Source: Olivibacter sp. XZL3
GTDB taxonomy: Bacteria; Bacteroidota; Bacteroidia; Sphingobacteriales; Sphingobacteriaceae
Assembly: GCF_004368405.1 (NCBI RefSeq)
Contig: NZ_SBJH01000122.1
Coordinates: forward strand, 1-37,812
Direction: 5' to 3'
Length of the DNA: 37,812 nt
Position numbers and translations under genes: made by a program. The notes below the pieces were generated by a model that was not told where the DNA came from, did not search any database, and saw nothing but the letters and a program-made list of their open reading frames with translations. Shown one piece after another: positions 1 through 7,641 of this stretch; position 1 is the stretch's first letter, and each line of letters begins with the position of its first letter.

Positions 1-112
1 AACTCCTCTGGAGTTTCCCACATTCCAACATCTTAATCAACAACAATAAAAGTGTCTACTTTTTTTAGGACATGACAAAGGGGGTAAGGCTTAAGGCTTA
101 AGGTTCCAGTAC

Positions 113-161
113 TGCTACAGCTCCTGCCACCGCTACTCTTCAGTTACTCACAACTGACAAC
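113..161 (+). repeat. 49-base direct repeat, first copy
   Basis: This segment begins TGCTACAGCTCCTGCCACCG and matches 316-364 with a single mismatch by eye. The copy at 316 is embedded in the larger unit that is also present inverted at 9117-9297. The 113 copy therefore looks like an extra internal duplication specific to this side. Confidence 0.75.
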
Positions 162-185
162 CCACAACTGGTAACCGGCAACCGA

Positions 186-367
186 AAACTAATAACGATA
201 AAGGCATTACGCTATAGGCGATAGGCTTTAAGTCGCAAACGAATAATGAATCAATCACATATAGACCCTTCGGCTTCGCTCAGGGTGACGACTGTAAGTG
301 ACCATGGCGTAAACGTGCTACAGCTCCTGCCACCGCTACTCTTCAGTTACTCACAACTAACAACCGG
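186..367 (+). repeat. Long inverted repeat, left copy (about 180 bases)
   Basis: Read by eye, this matches the reverse complement of 9117-9297 with about six mismatches over about 180 bases. It contains the hairpin-like core CCCTTCGGCTTCGCTCAGGG at about 268-288, a motif seen as a dispersed intergenic repeat in many bacterial genomes. No transposase is visible in either copy. The two copies face each other around the hrpB-to-ugd segment. Confidence 0.8.
316..364 (+). repeat. 49-base direct repeat, second copy
   Basis: Near-identical to 113-161. It forms the right end of the left inverted-repeat unit. After it the sequence runs through more CAACTG-type links into the stop codon of the small minus-strand ORF at 393. 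Confidence 0.7.
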
Positions 368-392
368 CAACTGACAACTGGTAACCGGCAAC

Positions 393-557
393 TTAATTAA
401 CTCCCCTGGGCATCGATTCTCTATAATAAAGTTCGCCATCGTCGCTTAATATGTTAAGCGCGCTGACCAAATCGTCTACTTCATCCGCTTTGACTTCACG
501 AAGTACCACTGTCACCTTCCCCCGGTGCCGCATGTAGATATAAAACAGTGTTAGCAT
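393..557 (-). CDS. Possible 54-residue small protein
   Basis: A minus-strand reading frame runs from ATG at 557 to TAA at 393. A second in-frame ATG at about 530 would give 46 residues starting MRHRGK. The C-terminal half (VTVVLREVKADEVDDL, then SALNILSDDGELYYRES) has a protein-like, acidic and amphipathic composition with few rare codons, unlike a random frame. I do not recognise a family. The stop lies immediately next to the repeat cassette, so this could be an intact small gene or the tail of a gene disrupted by the cassette. An in-frame TAA just upstream of 557 limits the N-terminus. No strong ribosome binding site is visible, which is common in Bacteroidota. Confidence 0.35.
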   Translation of the reverse strand: MLTLFYIYMRHRGKVTVVLREVKADEVDDLVSALNILSDDGELYYRESMPRGVN

Positions 558-659
558 CACATTAGATATGAAAGCAAATGTAAGGGTTTAAACGATTTTG
601 TAAATAAACAGTTTTAAGGCATTATTTCCCGTGAGGCGAGATGCGCTGTGCATGATTAA

Positions 660-682
660 ACCGTGTTTTTTCACGGTCTTTT
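660..682 (-). terminator. Weak hairpin downstream of hrpB
   Basis: A 6-base-pair stem ACCGTG/CACGGT with a T6 loop (A6 on the minus strand) lies 10 bases past the hrpB stop. The run after the stem is short in both directions, so it is only a modest terminator candidate. Confidence 0.4.
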
Positions 683-692
683 GTGCTGTTTG

Positions 693-3185
693 TCAATGAG
701 CCCTGCGGTTGATTGCCCCTCTTACGGCCGGCGCGTCATAAGGGTTTTCAGGCCAAGCGTGTTTAGGGTATCTTCTTTTGAGCTCTTTCCGAACCTCAAA
801 GTAGGTGCTGTTCCAAAAGCTTTTTAAATCCGACGTGATTTGCACAGGCTTAAAACCCGGTGAAAGTAGATGGAGGACCAGTGGTGTCTTGCCCTCGTTA
901 ATGAAGGGCGTCTTCAGCATGCCGAACACTTCTTGGAGCCTCACGGCTAAAACAGGGGGCTCGCCATTGGGCGCATACTGAAGCTTGATCTGGGAGCCGC
1001 TTGGAACCGTGAGTTTTATGGGAGCTAGCTCATCAAGCCGTCTCTGCTGCCAAACAGGGAGCGAATGCGACAGGATACGATACAAGTCCAATTTTCGCAG
1101 GTCTTCGGTCTTTCTGCACGTATAGAGATAAGGTGTTAGCCATTTGTCGGCGCTCTCAAGGAGGCTGGTCGTGTCTACAGCAGGCCAACCTTCTTCGGGA
1201 TTCCAATGCCTCAAACTTAATACGCGATTTTGCCACTGTTCGACCTCAGCATGGAAGTTGAGCAAATCGAGGCCCTCTCTTTTAATCGCTTGCAGTAAAA
1301 CCTCAGTTGCCAGGGCCTCCGGAATTTCGCGTAAGGGTTTCGACTGAACGATCAAACTGTCGATTTTCCACTCTTCCTGGCCGTGCAGTCCACCTTTACT
1401 GCCGTCCCAAACGAGGCTTTGCAGTTGGGTAGTCCAGGGTAAAATGTCTTCTTTTTGCAAAGGGGCAGCCAGAAAAATCCGCCCTTCGCCTGCACGAATG
1501 TCCAATTGTGCGATGGCCAAAAAGAGCTCATTACACAAGCTGTCGTGCGGGTCTAAAGCCGCTTTTCTCCCATTGGCCATGATAAAACGATTGCTGCCCT
1601 GAACGGTATTTCCTGCGATGCGATCGGGATAAGCATGGGCTAAAAAGCGACCTGTTATATAGGGGTCGGGACTGTCGTTATTCTCTTCAATGTCAAATAG
1701 ATCTCTATAGTAAGTCGCCGCTCTGATCACTTTAACGAAGGGGCCGGTCCGTAGGTGGTTTTTCCTTGTTCTTCGCAGTTCTTCGATCCGCAGATTGAAG
1801 TCGGCCTCAGCCTTGTCACTTAAGGGATCACGCTCTTCGAGCAAGGCCGCTATATCTGTTGCCAGGTGTAAATAGGTTTTTTCGGCAGCTGCTTGCGATA
1901 ACATATGAGCAAGTCGCGGGTGGCAGGGCAAGCGGTGTAAGGCCCGGCCATGCGCTGTTATTTTTCCTTCTTTTAGCGCTCCCATCCGCGCCAAGGTGTT
2001 TTGTGCCTGCGTAAACCTTTCTAATGGAGGCGGAGTTAACCAAGTGAGTTGGTTTACGGCCGATACACCCCATTTGAGCAGCTCCAACGCCAAGGGCATT
2101 AAATCGGTTTCGGTAATTTCCGGATGGCGATAGGGCTTCATTTTGGTCTCCTGCAACTTTGACCACATGCGATAACAAACTCCCGGACCGAGCCGGCCGG
2201 CCCGACCGCTGCGTTGTGTAGCCGAGTCGAGGCTGATCGCTACCGTTTGTAAACTTGATAAACTTGTTCTCGGGTCGAACTTTGCTTCTCGGGTGAAACC
2301 GCTATCAATCACCACGCGCACACCTTCAATGGTGAGGCTCGTTTCTGCAATGGAAGTGGCCAATATAACTTTCCGGGCACCTTTAGCATCCGGTAAAAGT
2401 GCTGCTTGCTGCGCGGCTAAGGGAAGCTGTCCATATAAACAATGAACGGCCGCGGCCGTCTTTTTAGCTTGCAGCAGTTCTTTACATTGGTGGATGATTG
2501 CTTGTCCGGGCAGGAATACCAAGATGTCTCCGGTTGTTTCCTTCAGTGCCCGCAATATGGTCTGAACACACAGGTAGGGAAGCTTCTCTACCACTTGTTC
2601 ACCGGTGTAAACGATATCAACAGGAAAGGTTTTGGAAGGGCATTCAACAGTGGGACATTGCAATAACTGCGCTAAATTAGGGACATCAAGGGTTGCCGAC
2701 ATGACCAACAGGCGTAAATCCGGGCGCAGCACTTGCTGCGATTCTAAACAAAGTGTTAAGGCAGTATCGGCATGTATACTGCGTTCGTGGAATTCATCGA
2801 AAATAATCAGACCGAAAGCTTCCAGTGCATTGTCTTCTTGTATCATACGCGTTAGAATACCTTCGGTGACTACTTCTATGCGGGTAGCCTGACTGACTTT
2901 GCGTTCGAAACGGACCCGGTAACCGATTGTTCTCCCAACCGCTTCTTTCAGCTGAGCGGCCATTCTGCCGGCAATCGAAGTAGCCGCTAAACGTCTCGGC
3001 TCCAGAAGCAAGATCTTTTTGCCATGGAGCCAGGGCTCGTTTAATAAAGATAAAGGAAGGTATGTACTTTTTCCAGCGCCCGGTGAGGCACTTACTATTA
3101 AGTTGGACTGATTGGCTAAGTGCTCTCGAACCTGCGGTACAATCTGTGTTATGGGTAACTGCGTTCCTTCGAATATCATTGACAT
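693..3185 (-). CDS. hrpB: ATP-dependent RNA helicase HrpB
   Basis: This is a DEAH-type helicase with the HrpB architecture: N-terminal helicase core, helicase-associated domain and a C-terminal HrpB-specific domain, about 830 residues, close to the usual family size. Visible motifs are Walker A SASPGAGKST, the DEFH box (IIFDEFHERS) replacing DEAH, motif III VMSATLD, and motif VI QRSGRAGR. HrpB proteins are cytoplasmic RNA-dependent ATPases of poorly defined role. Three in-frame ATGs lie close together (3209, 3185, 3179). I favour 3185 or 3179 because a TAAGTTTG box lies at 3192-3199, between the first ATG and these two. The gene reads in the same direction as the DUF418 gene, which ends 66 bases upstream of this start. 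It is a housekeeping-type gene unrelated to the sugar cluster. Confidence 0.93.
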   Translation of the reverse strand: MSMIFEGTQLPITQIVPQVREHLANQSNLIVSASPGAGKSTYLPLSLLNEPWLHGKKILLLEPRRLAATSIAGRMAAQLKEAVGRTIGYRVRFERKVSQATRIEVVTEGILTRMIQEDNALEAFGLIIFDEFHERSIHADTALTLCLESQQVLRPDLRLLVMSATLDVPNLAQLLQCPTVECPSKTFPVDIVYTGEQVVEKLPYLCVQTILRALKETTGDILVFLPGQAIIHQCKELLQAKKTAAAVHCLYGQLPLAAQQAALLPDAKGARKVILATSIAETSLTIEGVRVVIDSGFTREAKFDPRTSLSSLQTVAISLDSATQRSGRAGRLGPGVCYRMWSKLQETKMKPYRHPEITETDLMPLALELLKWGVSAVNQLTWLTPPPLERFTQAQNTLARMGALKEGKITAHGRALHRLPCHPRLAHMLSQAAAEKTYLHLATDIAALLEERDPLSDKAEADFNLRIEELRRTRKNHLRTGPFVKVIRAATYYRDLFDIEENNDSPDPYITGRFLAHAYPDRIAGNTVQGSNRFIMANGRKAALDPHDSLCNELFLAIAQLDIRAGEGRIFLAAPLQKEDILPWTTQLQSLVWDGSKGGLHGQEEWKIDSLIVQSKPLREIPEALATEVLLQAIKREGLDLLNFHAEVEQWQNRVLSLRHWNPEEGWPAVDTTSLLESADKWLTPYLYTCRKTEDLRKLDLYRILSHSLPVWQQRRLDELAPIKLTVPSGSQIKLQYAPNGEPPVLAVRLQEVFGMLKTPFINEGKTPLVLHLLSPGFKPVQITSDLKSFWNSTYFEVRKELKRRYPKHAWPENPYDAPAVRGAINRRAH

Positions 3186-3191
3186 GCCTGT

Positions 3192-3223
3192 CAAACTTAC
3201 GGAATACATTATTGACGGTCAAG
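3192..3223 (-). promoter_or_regulatory. Candidate promoter of hrpB
   Basis: Minus strand: CTTG at 3223-3220 (one mismatch to TTTG), a 20-base spacer, then TAAGTTTG at 3199-3192, a full match to the Bacteroidota -7 consensus TAnnTTTG. Transcription would begin only a few bases before the ATGs at 3185/3179, giving a nearly leaderless mRNA. Confidence 0.4.
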
Positions 3224-3251
3224 TGGCGATCGGTAAAAAAGCCGTGTGCGC

Positions 3252-4346
3252 TTACACGGAGGTCTTAAGTTCTTTTTTTGTAAAGTTCGGTACTTTATAT
3301 AAGTTCGTCGTAATGCGCCAAAGCCATTCTAAAGGGCCGTATTTAAACCGTCTAAACCATAGGATCGACAAGATGATTTGCACCATATAGAATAGATGTG
3401 CAAGTGCAATAAGCGAAAACAACGTTCCGGTATAAACGTGGCGATAAACAAACTCGAAGAGAAAGAAGAAGAAAATGGTCTGCAAGACATAGTTGCTGAG
3501 GCCCATACGGCCCGTGCGCTCTAAGGCAAGCCAAATGAACTTCCATTTCCTGCTATAGAGGTAAAGTAAGTAGACACCACCCATATAACAGAACGACAGA
3601 CCCAAACTTTTTAGCGGACTGAGCGTGAGGTGGTGGTGGAGGGTGCGGTCAATACCTGTCATTAGGCATAATGCTGCGAAGCAACATAAGGTAATCTTCT
3701 TGATACTTAAACGGGGCGTGTTAAATAAGTCCGTTAAACCTGCCCAGTAGCCGAGGCAGAACAAACCCAGAATCATTAAATAGTGGCCGGAAGAGAGCTG
3801 ATGGATAATGCGGTGCGAAAAGCCTAAATCAGCCAATATCAACATAGAGGAAGAACTTTTAATATGTTCGTTAAATTCGGAGGATAGGGAGGCCGCAATA
3901 ATCAAGGTGCATGTTATCAGTAGCAGATGGTTTCTTTCCAGTCGCCTTATCGGCACCAGTAACAGTCCCAAGATGGCGTAGACGTGCAAGATGTCAAAAG
4001 GATAGAATTGATTATGTAGCAGGCCAATGACGAATAACAAAAATGATCTCCAGATAAATTTCTTTGTAAAAGACTGCTTCCGCTTTTTTGCGTTTCGGAA
4101 TTGGATATAAAAGCTAAACCCAAATAGAAATGAAAAGATTAGATAAAACTTCCGTTCAATAAATAAACTTAAGAATTGCTTAATCTGAAGGTCGGTTTCG
4201 TCGCTGAAATTTCTTCCTTCGGCTTGTAATTCTATAAGATATATCGATGCCGTGTGTGCAAGAATAATACCGTACAGCGCAAATCCTCGAAGGATATCGA
4301 TGATGGCAATTCTTGATGGATCGGCTTTCCTTATTATATCCTCCAT
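3252..4346 (-). CDS. DUF418 (YeiB-like) multi-pass membrane protein
   Basis: The protein has 364 residues and many hydrophobic segments. The N-terminus (RIAIIDILRGFALYGIILAH, about residues 12-31) is the signature opening of the YeiB/DUF418 family, and a C-terminal segment (GRMGLSNYVLQTIFF) matches the family's conserved final helices. The family is distantly related to membrane acyltransferases, but its biochemical role is not established. The ATG at 4346 lies just 8 bases from a TAAATTTG box, so the message would be almost leaderless. It precedes hrpB with a short gap; the two may be co-transcribed, though hrpB seems to have its own promoter. Family assignment is firm, function unknown. Confidence 0.88.
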   Translation of the reverse strand: MEDIIRKADPSRIAIIDILRGFALYGIILAHTASIYLIELQAEGRNFSDETDLQIKQFLSLFIERKFYLIFSFLFGFSFYIQFRNAKKRKQSFTKKFIWRSFLLFVIGLLHNQFYPFDILHVYAILGLLLVPIRRLERNHLLLITCTLIIAASLSSEFNEHIKSSSSMLILADLGFSHRIIHQLSSGHYLMILGLFCLGYWAGLTDLFNTPRLSIKKITLCCFAALCLMTGIDRTLHHHLTLSPLKSLGLSFCYMGGVYLLYLYSRKWKFIWLALERTGRMGLSNYVLQTIFFFFLFEFVYRHVYTGTLFSLIALAHLFYMVQIILSILWFRRFKYGPLEWLWRITTNLYKVPNFTKKELKTSV

Positions 4347-4354
4347 GGTAATTA

Positions 4355-4385
4355 CAAATTTAGTCCGATGCCTCCACTATTCACA
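4355..4385 (-). promoter_or_regulatory. Candidate promoter of the DUF418 gene
   Basis: Minus strand: TAAATTTG at 4362-4355 is a full match to the -7 consensus TAnnTTTG. Nineteen bases further upstream is TGTG (4385-4382), one mismatch from TTTG. The box lies immediately before the ATG at 4346. Confidence 0.35.
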
Positions 4386-4525
4386 ATGGTTAACGTCAAG
4401 TGCGACTAAAACGAGAACTAAGCGAAAGGCTGTGCTGATTTTGGTTAGGAAACTGTCGGGTCTTTGTCGTGAATGGGCACAAAAATGGCTAGGTAATATA
4501 GCGTTATTGAAATCGTTTACTTGAT

Positions 4526-4774
4526 ATGTTGAGAGGAAGATGTGATGTTAACTTGTTTAGAAGACGTGGATTTACCGATTTAAGCTGGGTCGGCTATTAC
4601 GGGAAAAGGCCTACGACGATCGCGCGTTACCTCATAGAAAACAATATGTATGATTTTTTGGGAACGGATCTGCATCATGAGCGACAATTGCATAAAATTA
4701 TTAAATACGTTAAGAGTGGAAACGCTTATAAAGATTTGGGCCGCCTTACATTAAGAAATTATGAACTTTTATAG
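4526..4774 (+). pseudogene. C-terminal remnant of a CpsB/YwqE-type tyrosine-protein phosphatase
   Basis: The 82-residue frame contains VGYYGKRPTTIARYLIENN followed by MYDFLGTDLHHERQL. This matches the C-terminal part of PHP-fold tyrosine phosphatases (CpsB/CapC/YwqE), including the metal-binding GTDxHH motif. Family members are about 240-260 residues, so roughly the first two thirds, with the other metal ligands, are missing. I saw no continuation upstream in any frame, and the first dozen residues look degenerate. Such phosphatases dephosphorylate Wzc-like tyrosine kinases and usually sit in the same cluster. It lies just ahead of the sugar-nucleotide genes, which suggests it is a decayed relic of a capsule gene. 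A short, still-expressed protein is less likely. Confidence 0.7.
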
Positions 4775-4988
4775 CGATTTCATCTGTACCTCTTTTAATG
4801 GTTGATTTATATTGGATAATAATACTCAAAAGCGTTCCGTTTGTATACAATTTAGGTACAGCTCTTAAAGAAAAATTATTATTTGTCCGATATTCACCGC
4901 CGACAAAAAAAGCGATGCGCAAGATTGTTTGAGATTTTGACGCTAGTTTTTTTGTTTCTTTTAATAAATTGATTTAACTTAATAGCAA

Positions 4989-5906
4989 ATGAAACCGACT
5001 TTAGTAATTCTAGCCGCTGGAATGGCGAGCCGCTATGGTGGAAACAAACAAATTGATGGTTTTGGGCCAAATAACGAAACAATATTGGAATATTCTATTT
5101 TTGACGCCATACGTGCCGGCTTCGGAAAAGTGTGTTTTATTATCAGGAAAGAGCATCAAAGTGTTTTTGAAGAAAAGTTTGCGAAATCTATAAATGGGCA
5201 GGTCGAAGTGGAGTATGCTTTTCAGGAACCGCAGCTGGCGGAGTATGGATTCAGTGAACATATAGAGCGCAGCAAACCTTGGGGAACGGGGCATGCCTTA
5301 TTGGCTGCCAGAAATTTAGTTAAAGAAAACTTTTGTGTAATCAATGCAGATGATTTCTATAGCTTAACGGCTTTTCAACAAATGGCCGCCTTTCTAGCAA
5401 ATGAGGCGAAAAACGACCATTTCGCGTTATTGGGCTATAAGATAGATAAAACCCTATCGGATAGTGGCCCGGTAACCCGTGGTGTCTGTGCGGTTTCTGA
5501 AAAAGGCGAGCTGGAAAGATTGGATGAGCGTGCCAAGGTGTATAGAAATGCCGAGAAAGCGATTGAGTATGTACAAGCGGACGGCTCACCCGGTATCTTG
5601 AGTGCTGACAGTTTAGTCTCAATGAATTTTTGGGGCTTTACACCAGCTATATTTTCTTTACTTGAACCCTTGTTCGTTACTTTTGTCGAACAGAACAAAA
5701 TGGATCCCAAAGCAGAGTTTCTGATACCCGAAGCGGCACAGACTTTATTGCAGGAGGGAAAAGCTACTTTTAAGGTGATCCCGATTGATGCGCCATGCTT
5801 TGGCGTCACCTATCAGGAGGATAAGCCTTTGGTGAAAAATGAGCTTTCGAGCTTGGTGGAAAAAGGTGTTTACCCGAGGGCTTTGTGGAAAGAGCTAGCT
5901 GTTTAG
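4989..5906 (+). CDS. Sugar-phosphate nucleotidyltransferase
   Basis: A 305-residue protein of the NTP-transferase (GT-A-like) fold. The N-terminal nucleotide-binding loop is VILAAGMASRYGGNKQ (about residues 6-21), a variant of the usual GxGxRxxPxxK motif. GTGHALLAA and an INADDF motif (about residues 98-120) fit the substrate-binding and metal-binding positions. The family makes NDP-sugars from sugar 1-phosphates and an NTP; the exact sugar cannot be read from sequence. Its stop is 30 bases before manC, so both are probably co-transcribed with the VanZ-like gene. It follows the phosphatase remnant by about 210 bases, a likely promoter region, though no good -33/-7 pair was found there. Confidence 0.85.
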   Translation: MKPTLVILAAGMASRYGGNKQIDGFGPNNETILEYSIFDAIRAGFGKVCFIIRKEHQSVFEEKFAKSINGQVEVEYAFQEPQLAEYGFSEHIERSKPWGTGHALLAARNLVKENFCVINADDFYSLTAFQQMAAFLANEAKNDHFALLGYKIDKTLSDSGPVTRGVCAVSEKGELERLDERAKVYRNAEKAIEYVQADGSPGILSADSLVSMNFWGFTPAIFSLLEPLFVTFVEQNKMDPKAEFLIPEAAQTLLQEGKATFKVIPIDAPCFGVTYQEDKPLVKNELSSLVEKGVYPRALWKELAV

Positions 5907-5936
5907 CCTGACTTATCCGTTTATAAGAAGTTAACT

Positions 5937-7031
5937 ATGAATAAAAACCATTATGTTGTTATCATGGCCGGCGGTGTAGGGAGCCGTTTTTGGCCGGTTA
6001 GTAGAACATCACTTCCTAAGCAGTTTATCGATGTGCTTGGTTTGGGTAAGACCTTAATTCAAAGTACCTACGATCGCTTTAAGCAAATTGTGCCGGAAGA
6101 AAACATCTATGTACTTACCAATCACAAGTATGTTGGGCTGGTAAAAGAACAACTGGGAATCACAGACGAGAGCAGAATCATTGGTGAGCCCGCTATGCGT
6201 AATACGGCCCCCTGTATTGCCTATGCCTGTCACAAATTACATGCTTTAAACGAGGAGGCTACGCTGGTGATTGCACCATCGGATCACCTCATCCAGGATA
6301 CGGAGCGCTTTTTAGCGGATGTTAAAATCTCGTTGGAGGCGGCAGAAAAGAGCCAGGCCTTGATCACCTTAGGGATTAAGCCTTCCCGGCCGGATACCGG
6401 ATATGGTTACATTCAGATAAGTGATGAGGGGTTGGCCGATTTTCCGGATTTCCGCAAGGTGGCGGCTTTTAGGGAAAAGCCCGTTTTGCAAGTAGCAAAA
6501 GAATATGTGGCAAGCGGCGAGTACCTGTGGAATGCCGGTATCTTTATTTGGAATGTACGCACGATTCTAGGTGAATTGCAAAAGTACGAGGAAAAGTTAA
6601 ATGCGACTTTCCTGGCCGGGACAAGCAAGTATAATACGGTAGAGGAGCAAGCCTTTTTAGAGCAGTATTATCCGGAGTGCGAGAATATTTCCATTGATTA
6701 CGCGATTATGGAAAAGAGCGACCTGGTATATGTACTGCCCGTTGACTTCGGTTGGTCTGACCTTGGTACCTGGACGTCCGTTTATGGCTTAAGTCAGCAC
6801 GATAACGAAGGCAATGTACTTATACCGGACGCTAATAACGTCATTCTGTATAACAGCAGCAACTGCATGGTGAACGTGCCGGGCTATAAAAAGGTGGTGT
6901 TAAAGAACCTGCATAATTATATAGTGGTAGAAGCAAATGACACCTTGATGATTTGCCCTATTGATAGTGAACAAGAAGTTAAACAGGTTGTTGCGGACGC
7001 GGCAAAGCAATTTGGGGAGAGTTATATTTAA
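5937..7031 (+). CDS. manC: Mannose-1-phosphate guanylyltransferase
   Basis: This makes GDP-mannose from mannose 1-phosphate and GTP in the cytoplasm. The 364-residue length fits the single-domain enzyme, without the C-terminal phosphomannose isomerase domain found in longer ManC/AlgA proteins. Visible motifs are GGVGSRFWPVSR followed by LPKQF (residues 12-27), the sugar-binding FREKP (about residue 178), and GWSDLGTW (about residue 273), all hallmark ManC sequences. It lies 30 bases after the nucleotidyltransferase and is abutted by the VanZ-like gene. GDP-mannose is the precursor for GDP-fucose, which would be finished by Fcl encoded at 16393; the intervening dehydratase (Gmd) is not in this window. 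Confidence 0.93.
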   Translation: MNKNHYVVIMAGGVGSRFWPVSRTSLPKQFIDVLGLGKTLIQSTYDRFKQIVPEENIYVLTNHKYVGLVKEQLGITDESRIIGEPAMRNTAPCIAYACHKLHALNEEATLVIAPSDHLIQDTERFLADVKISLEAAEKSQALITLGIKPSRPDTGYGYIQISDEGLADFPDFRKVAAFREKPVLQVAKEYVASGEYLWNAGIFIWNVRTILGELQKYEEKLNATFLAGTSKYNTVEEQAFLEQYYPECENISIDYAIMEKSDLVYVLPVDFGWSDLGTWTSVYGLSQHDNEGNVLIPDANNVILYNSSNCMVNVPGYKKVVLKNLHNYIVVEANDTLMICPIDSEQEVKQVVADAAKQFGESYI

Positions 7032-7052
7032 TTGACCACATTGAATAACATA

Positions 7053-7496
7053 ATGAGATGGATGTGGAGAGCTTGGTGTGTTCTTTATTTTTTCATTTTA
7101 ATATATGTGGTTTTCTTTGCAGGACGAAGGCCAAGTCCCACTTGGGGGCTGGATAATAATCAGCAGCCCCTGTTGATACCTTTTAGGTTGAAATGGTATC
7201 AATATACCCATGCGTACAACCTGAGCGATGTTTATCTGGATGTTATTGGCAACATTATCATGTTTGTACCTATGTCGCTATTTCTTTATATCGTGTTCGG
7301 CGTAAGGAAATACAGTCGCTTATTTTTGATCGGTTTTTTAGCTAGCCTGATCATTGAAATTGTTCAATACGTAACAGGTATCGGGATACCTGATATCGAC
7401 GATCTGATCTTTAATACGGCCGGTGCTTTTTTGGGCATTGTCGTGATCGATGGCGTGAGGCGAGCAATTCTTTCGAACAGTGGGAGCCCACTGTGA
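7053..7496 (+). CDS. VanZ-like membrane protein
   Basis: A small membrane protein of about 147 residues with four hydrophobic segments. The core VIGNIIMFVPMSLFLY, then LIIEIVQYVTGIGIPDIDDL, then FNTAGAFLG, is the VanZ-like family pattern (GNxxxFxPxG, ExxQ, D-DDxxxNxxG). VanZ-like proteins have no established general function; VanZ itself gives low-level teicoplanin resistance. I chose ATG at 7053; a TTG at 7032, adjoining the manC stop, would add seven residues. Tight spacing to manC implies co-transcription. A role in the envelope polysaccharide is only guilt by association. Confidence 0.82.
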   Translation: MRWMWRAWCVLYFFILIYVVFFAGRRPSPTWGLDNNQQPLLIPFRLKWYQYTHAYNLSDVYLDVIGNIIMFVPMSLFLYIVFGVRKYSRLFLIGFLASLIIEIVQYVTGIGIPDIDDLIFNTAGAFLGIVVIDGVRRAILSNSGSPL

Positions 7497-7572
7497 TGTG
7501 GCAGGTGTTTATTGAGCAAGTTTCGTATAGGAAATGTAACGGTTTGTCTAAAGGTCGGAATGCGACTTTTTA

Positions 7573-7580
7573 TATCTTTG
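7573..7580 (+). promoter_or_regulatory. Candidate -7 box upstream of ugd
   Basis: TATCTTTG matches TAnnTTTG and lies 61 bases before the ugd ATG. A TTTG at 7543-7546 is 26 bases upstream, longer than the usual spacing of about 20, so only the -7 element is persuasive. Confidence 0.35.
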
Positions 7581-7641
7581 TTTAAATGTTCGTGGAAAAA
7601 TAAAACACAAGTTTTTAATAAAATTAATCTCATCTATTAAA

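Larger units (their letters stand above)
1..392. other. Intergenic region made of repeat cassette sequence
   Basis: No convincing gene is seen here. The stretch is a mosaic of short intergenic repeats: a tandem GGCTTAA motif (about 84-103), a direct repeat (113-161 and 316-364), CAACTG/CAACCGG-rich links, and a unit of about 180 bases that recurs inverted near 9.1-9.3 kb. One short open stretch at 2-49 ends in a stop and could be the last 15 codons of an upstream gene, but this cannot be supported from so little sequence. Confidence 0.6.

Noticed and set aside
2-49. C-terminal tail of an upstream plus-strand gene (TPLEFPTFQHLNQQQ then stop)
   Set aside because: Fifteen codons at a window edge are too few to support a gene. 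Noted only in the region description.
113-385. CRISPR-like array suggested by repeated CAACTG/TGCTACAG units
   Set aside because: There are only two long units, spacing is irregular, no spacers of uniform length exist and no cas genes are present. They are intergenic repeat modules.
2794-3222. 142-codon minus-strand frame overlapping the hrpB start
   Set aside because: It lies in another frame of the clear HrpB helicase core, has no recognisable motifs, and its composition is that of a frame shadow.
4252-4524. 90-codon plus-strand frame upstream of the phosphatase remnant
   Set aside because: It overlaps the DUF418 start region antisense and encodes no recognisable phosphatase N-terminus, so I did not join it to the remnant.
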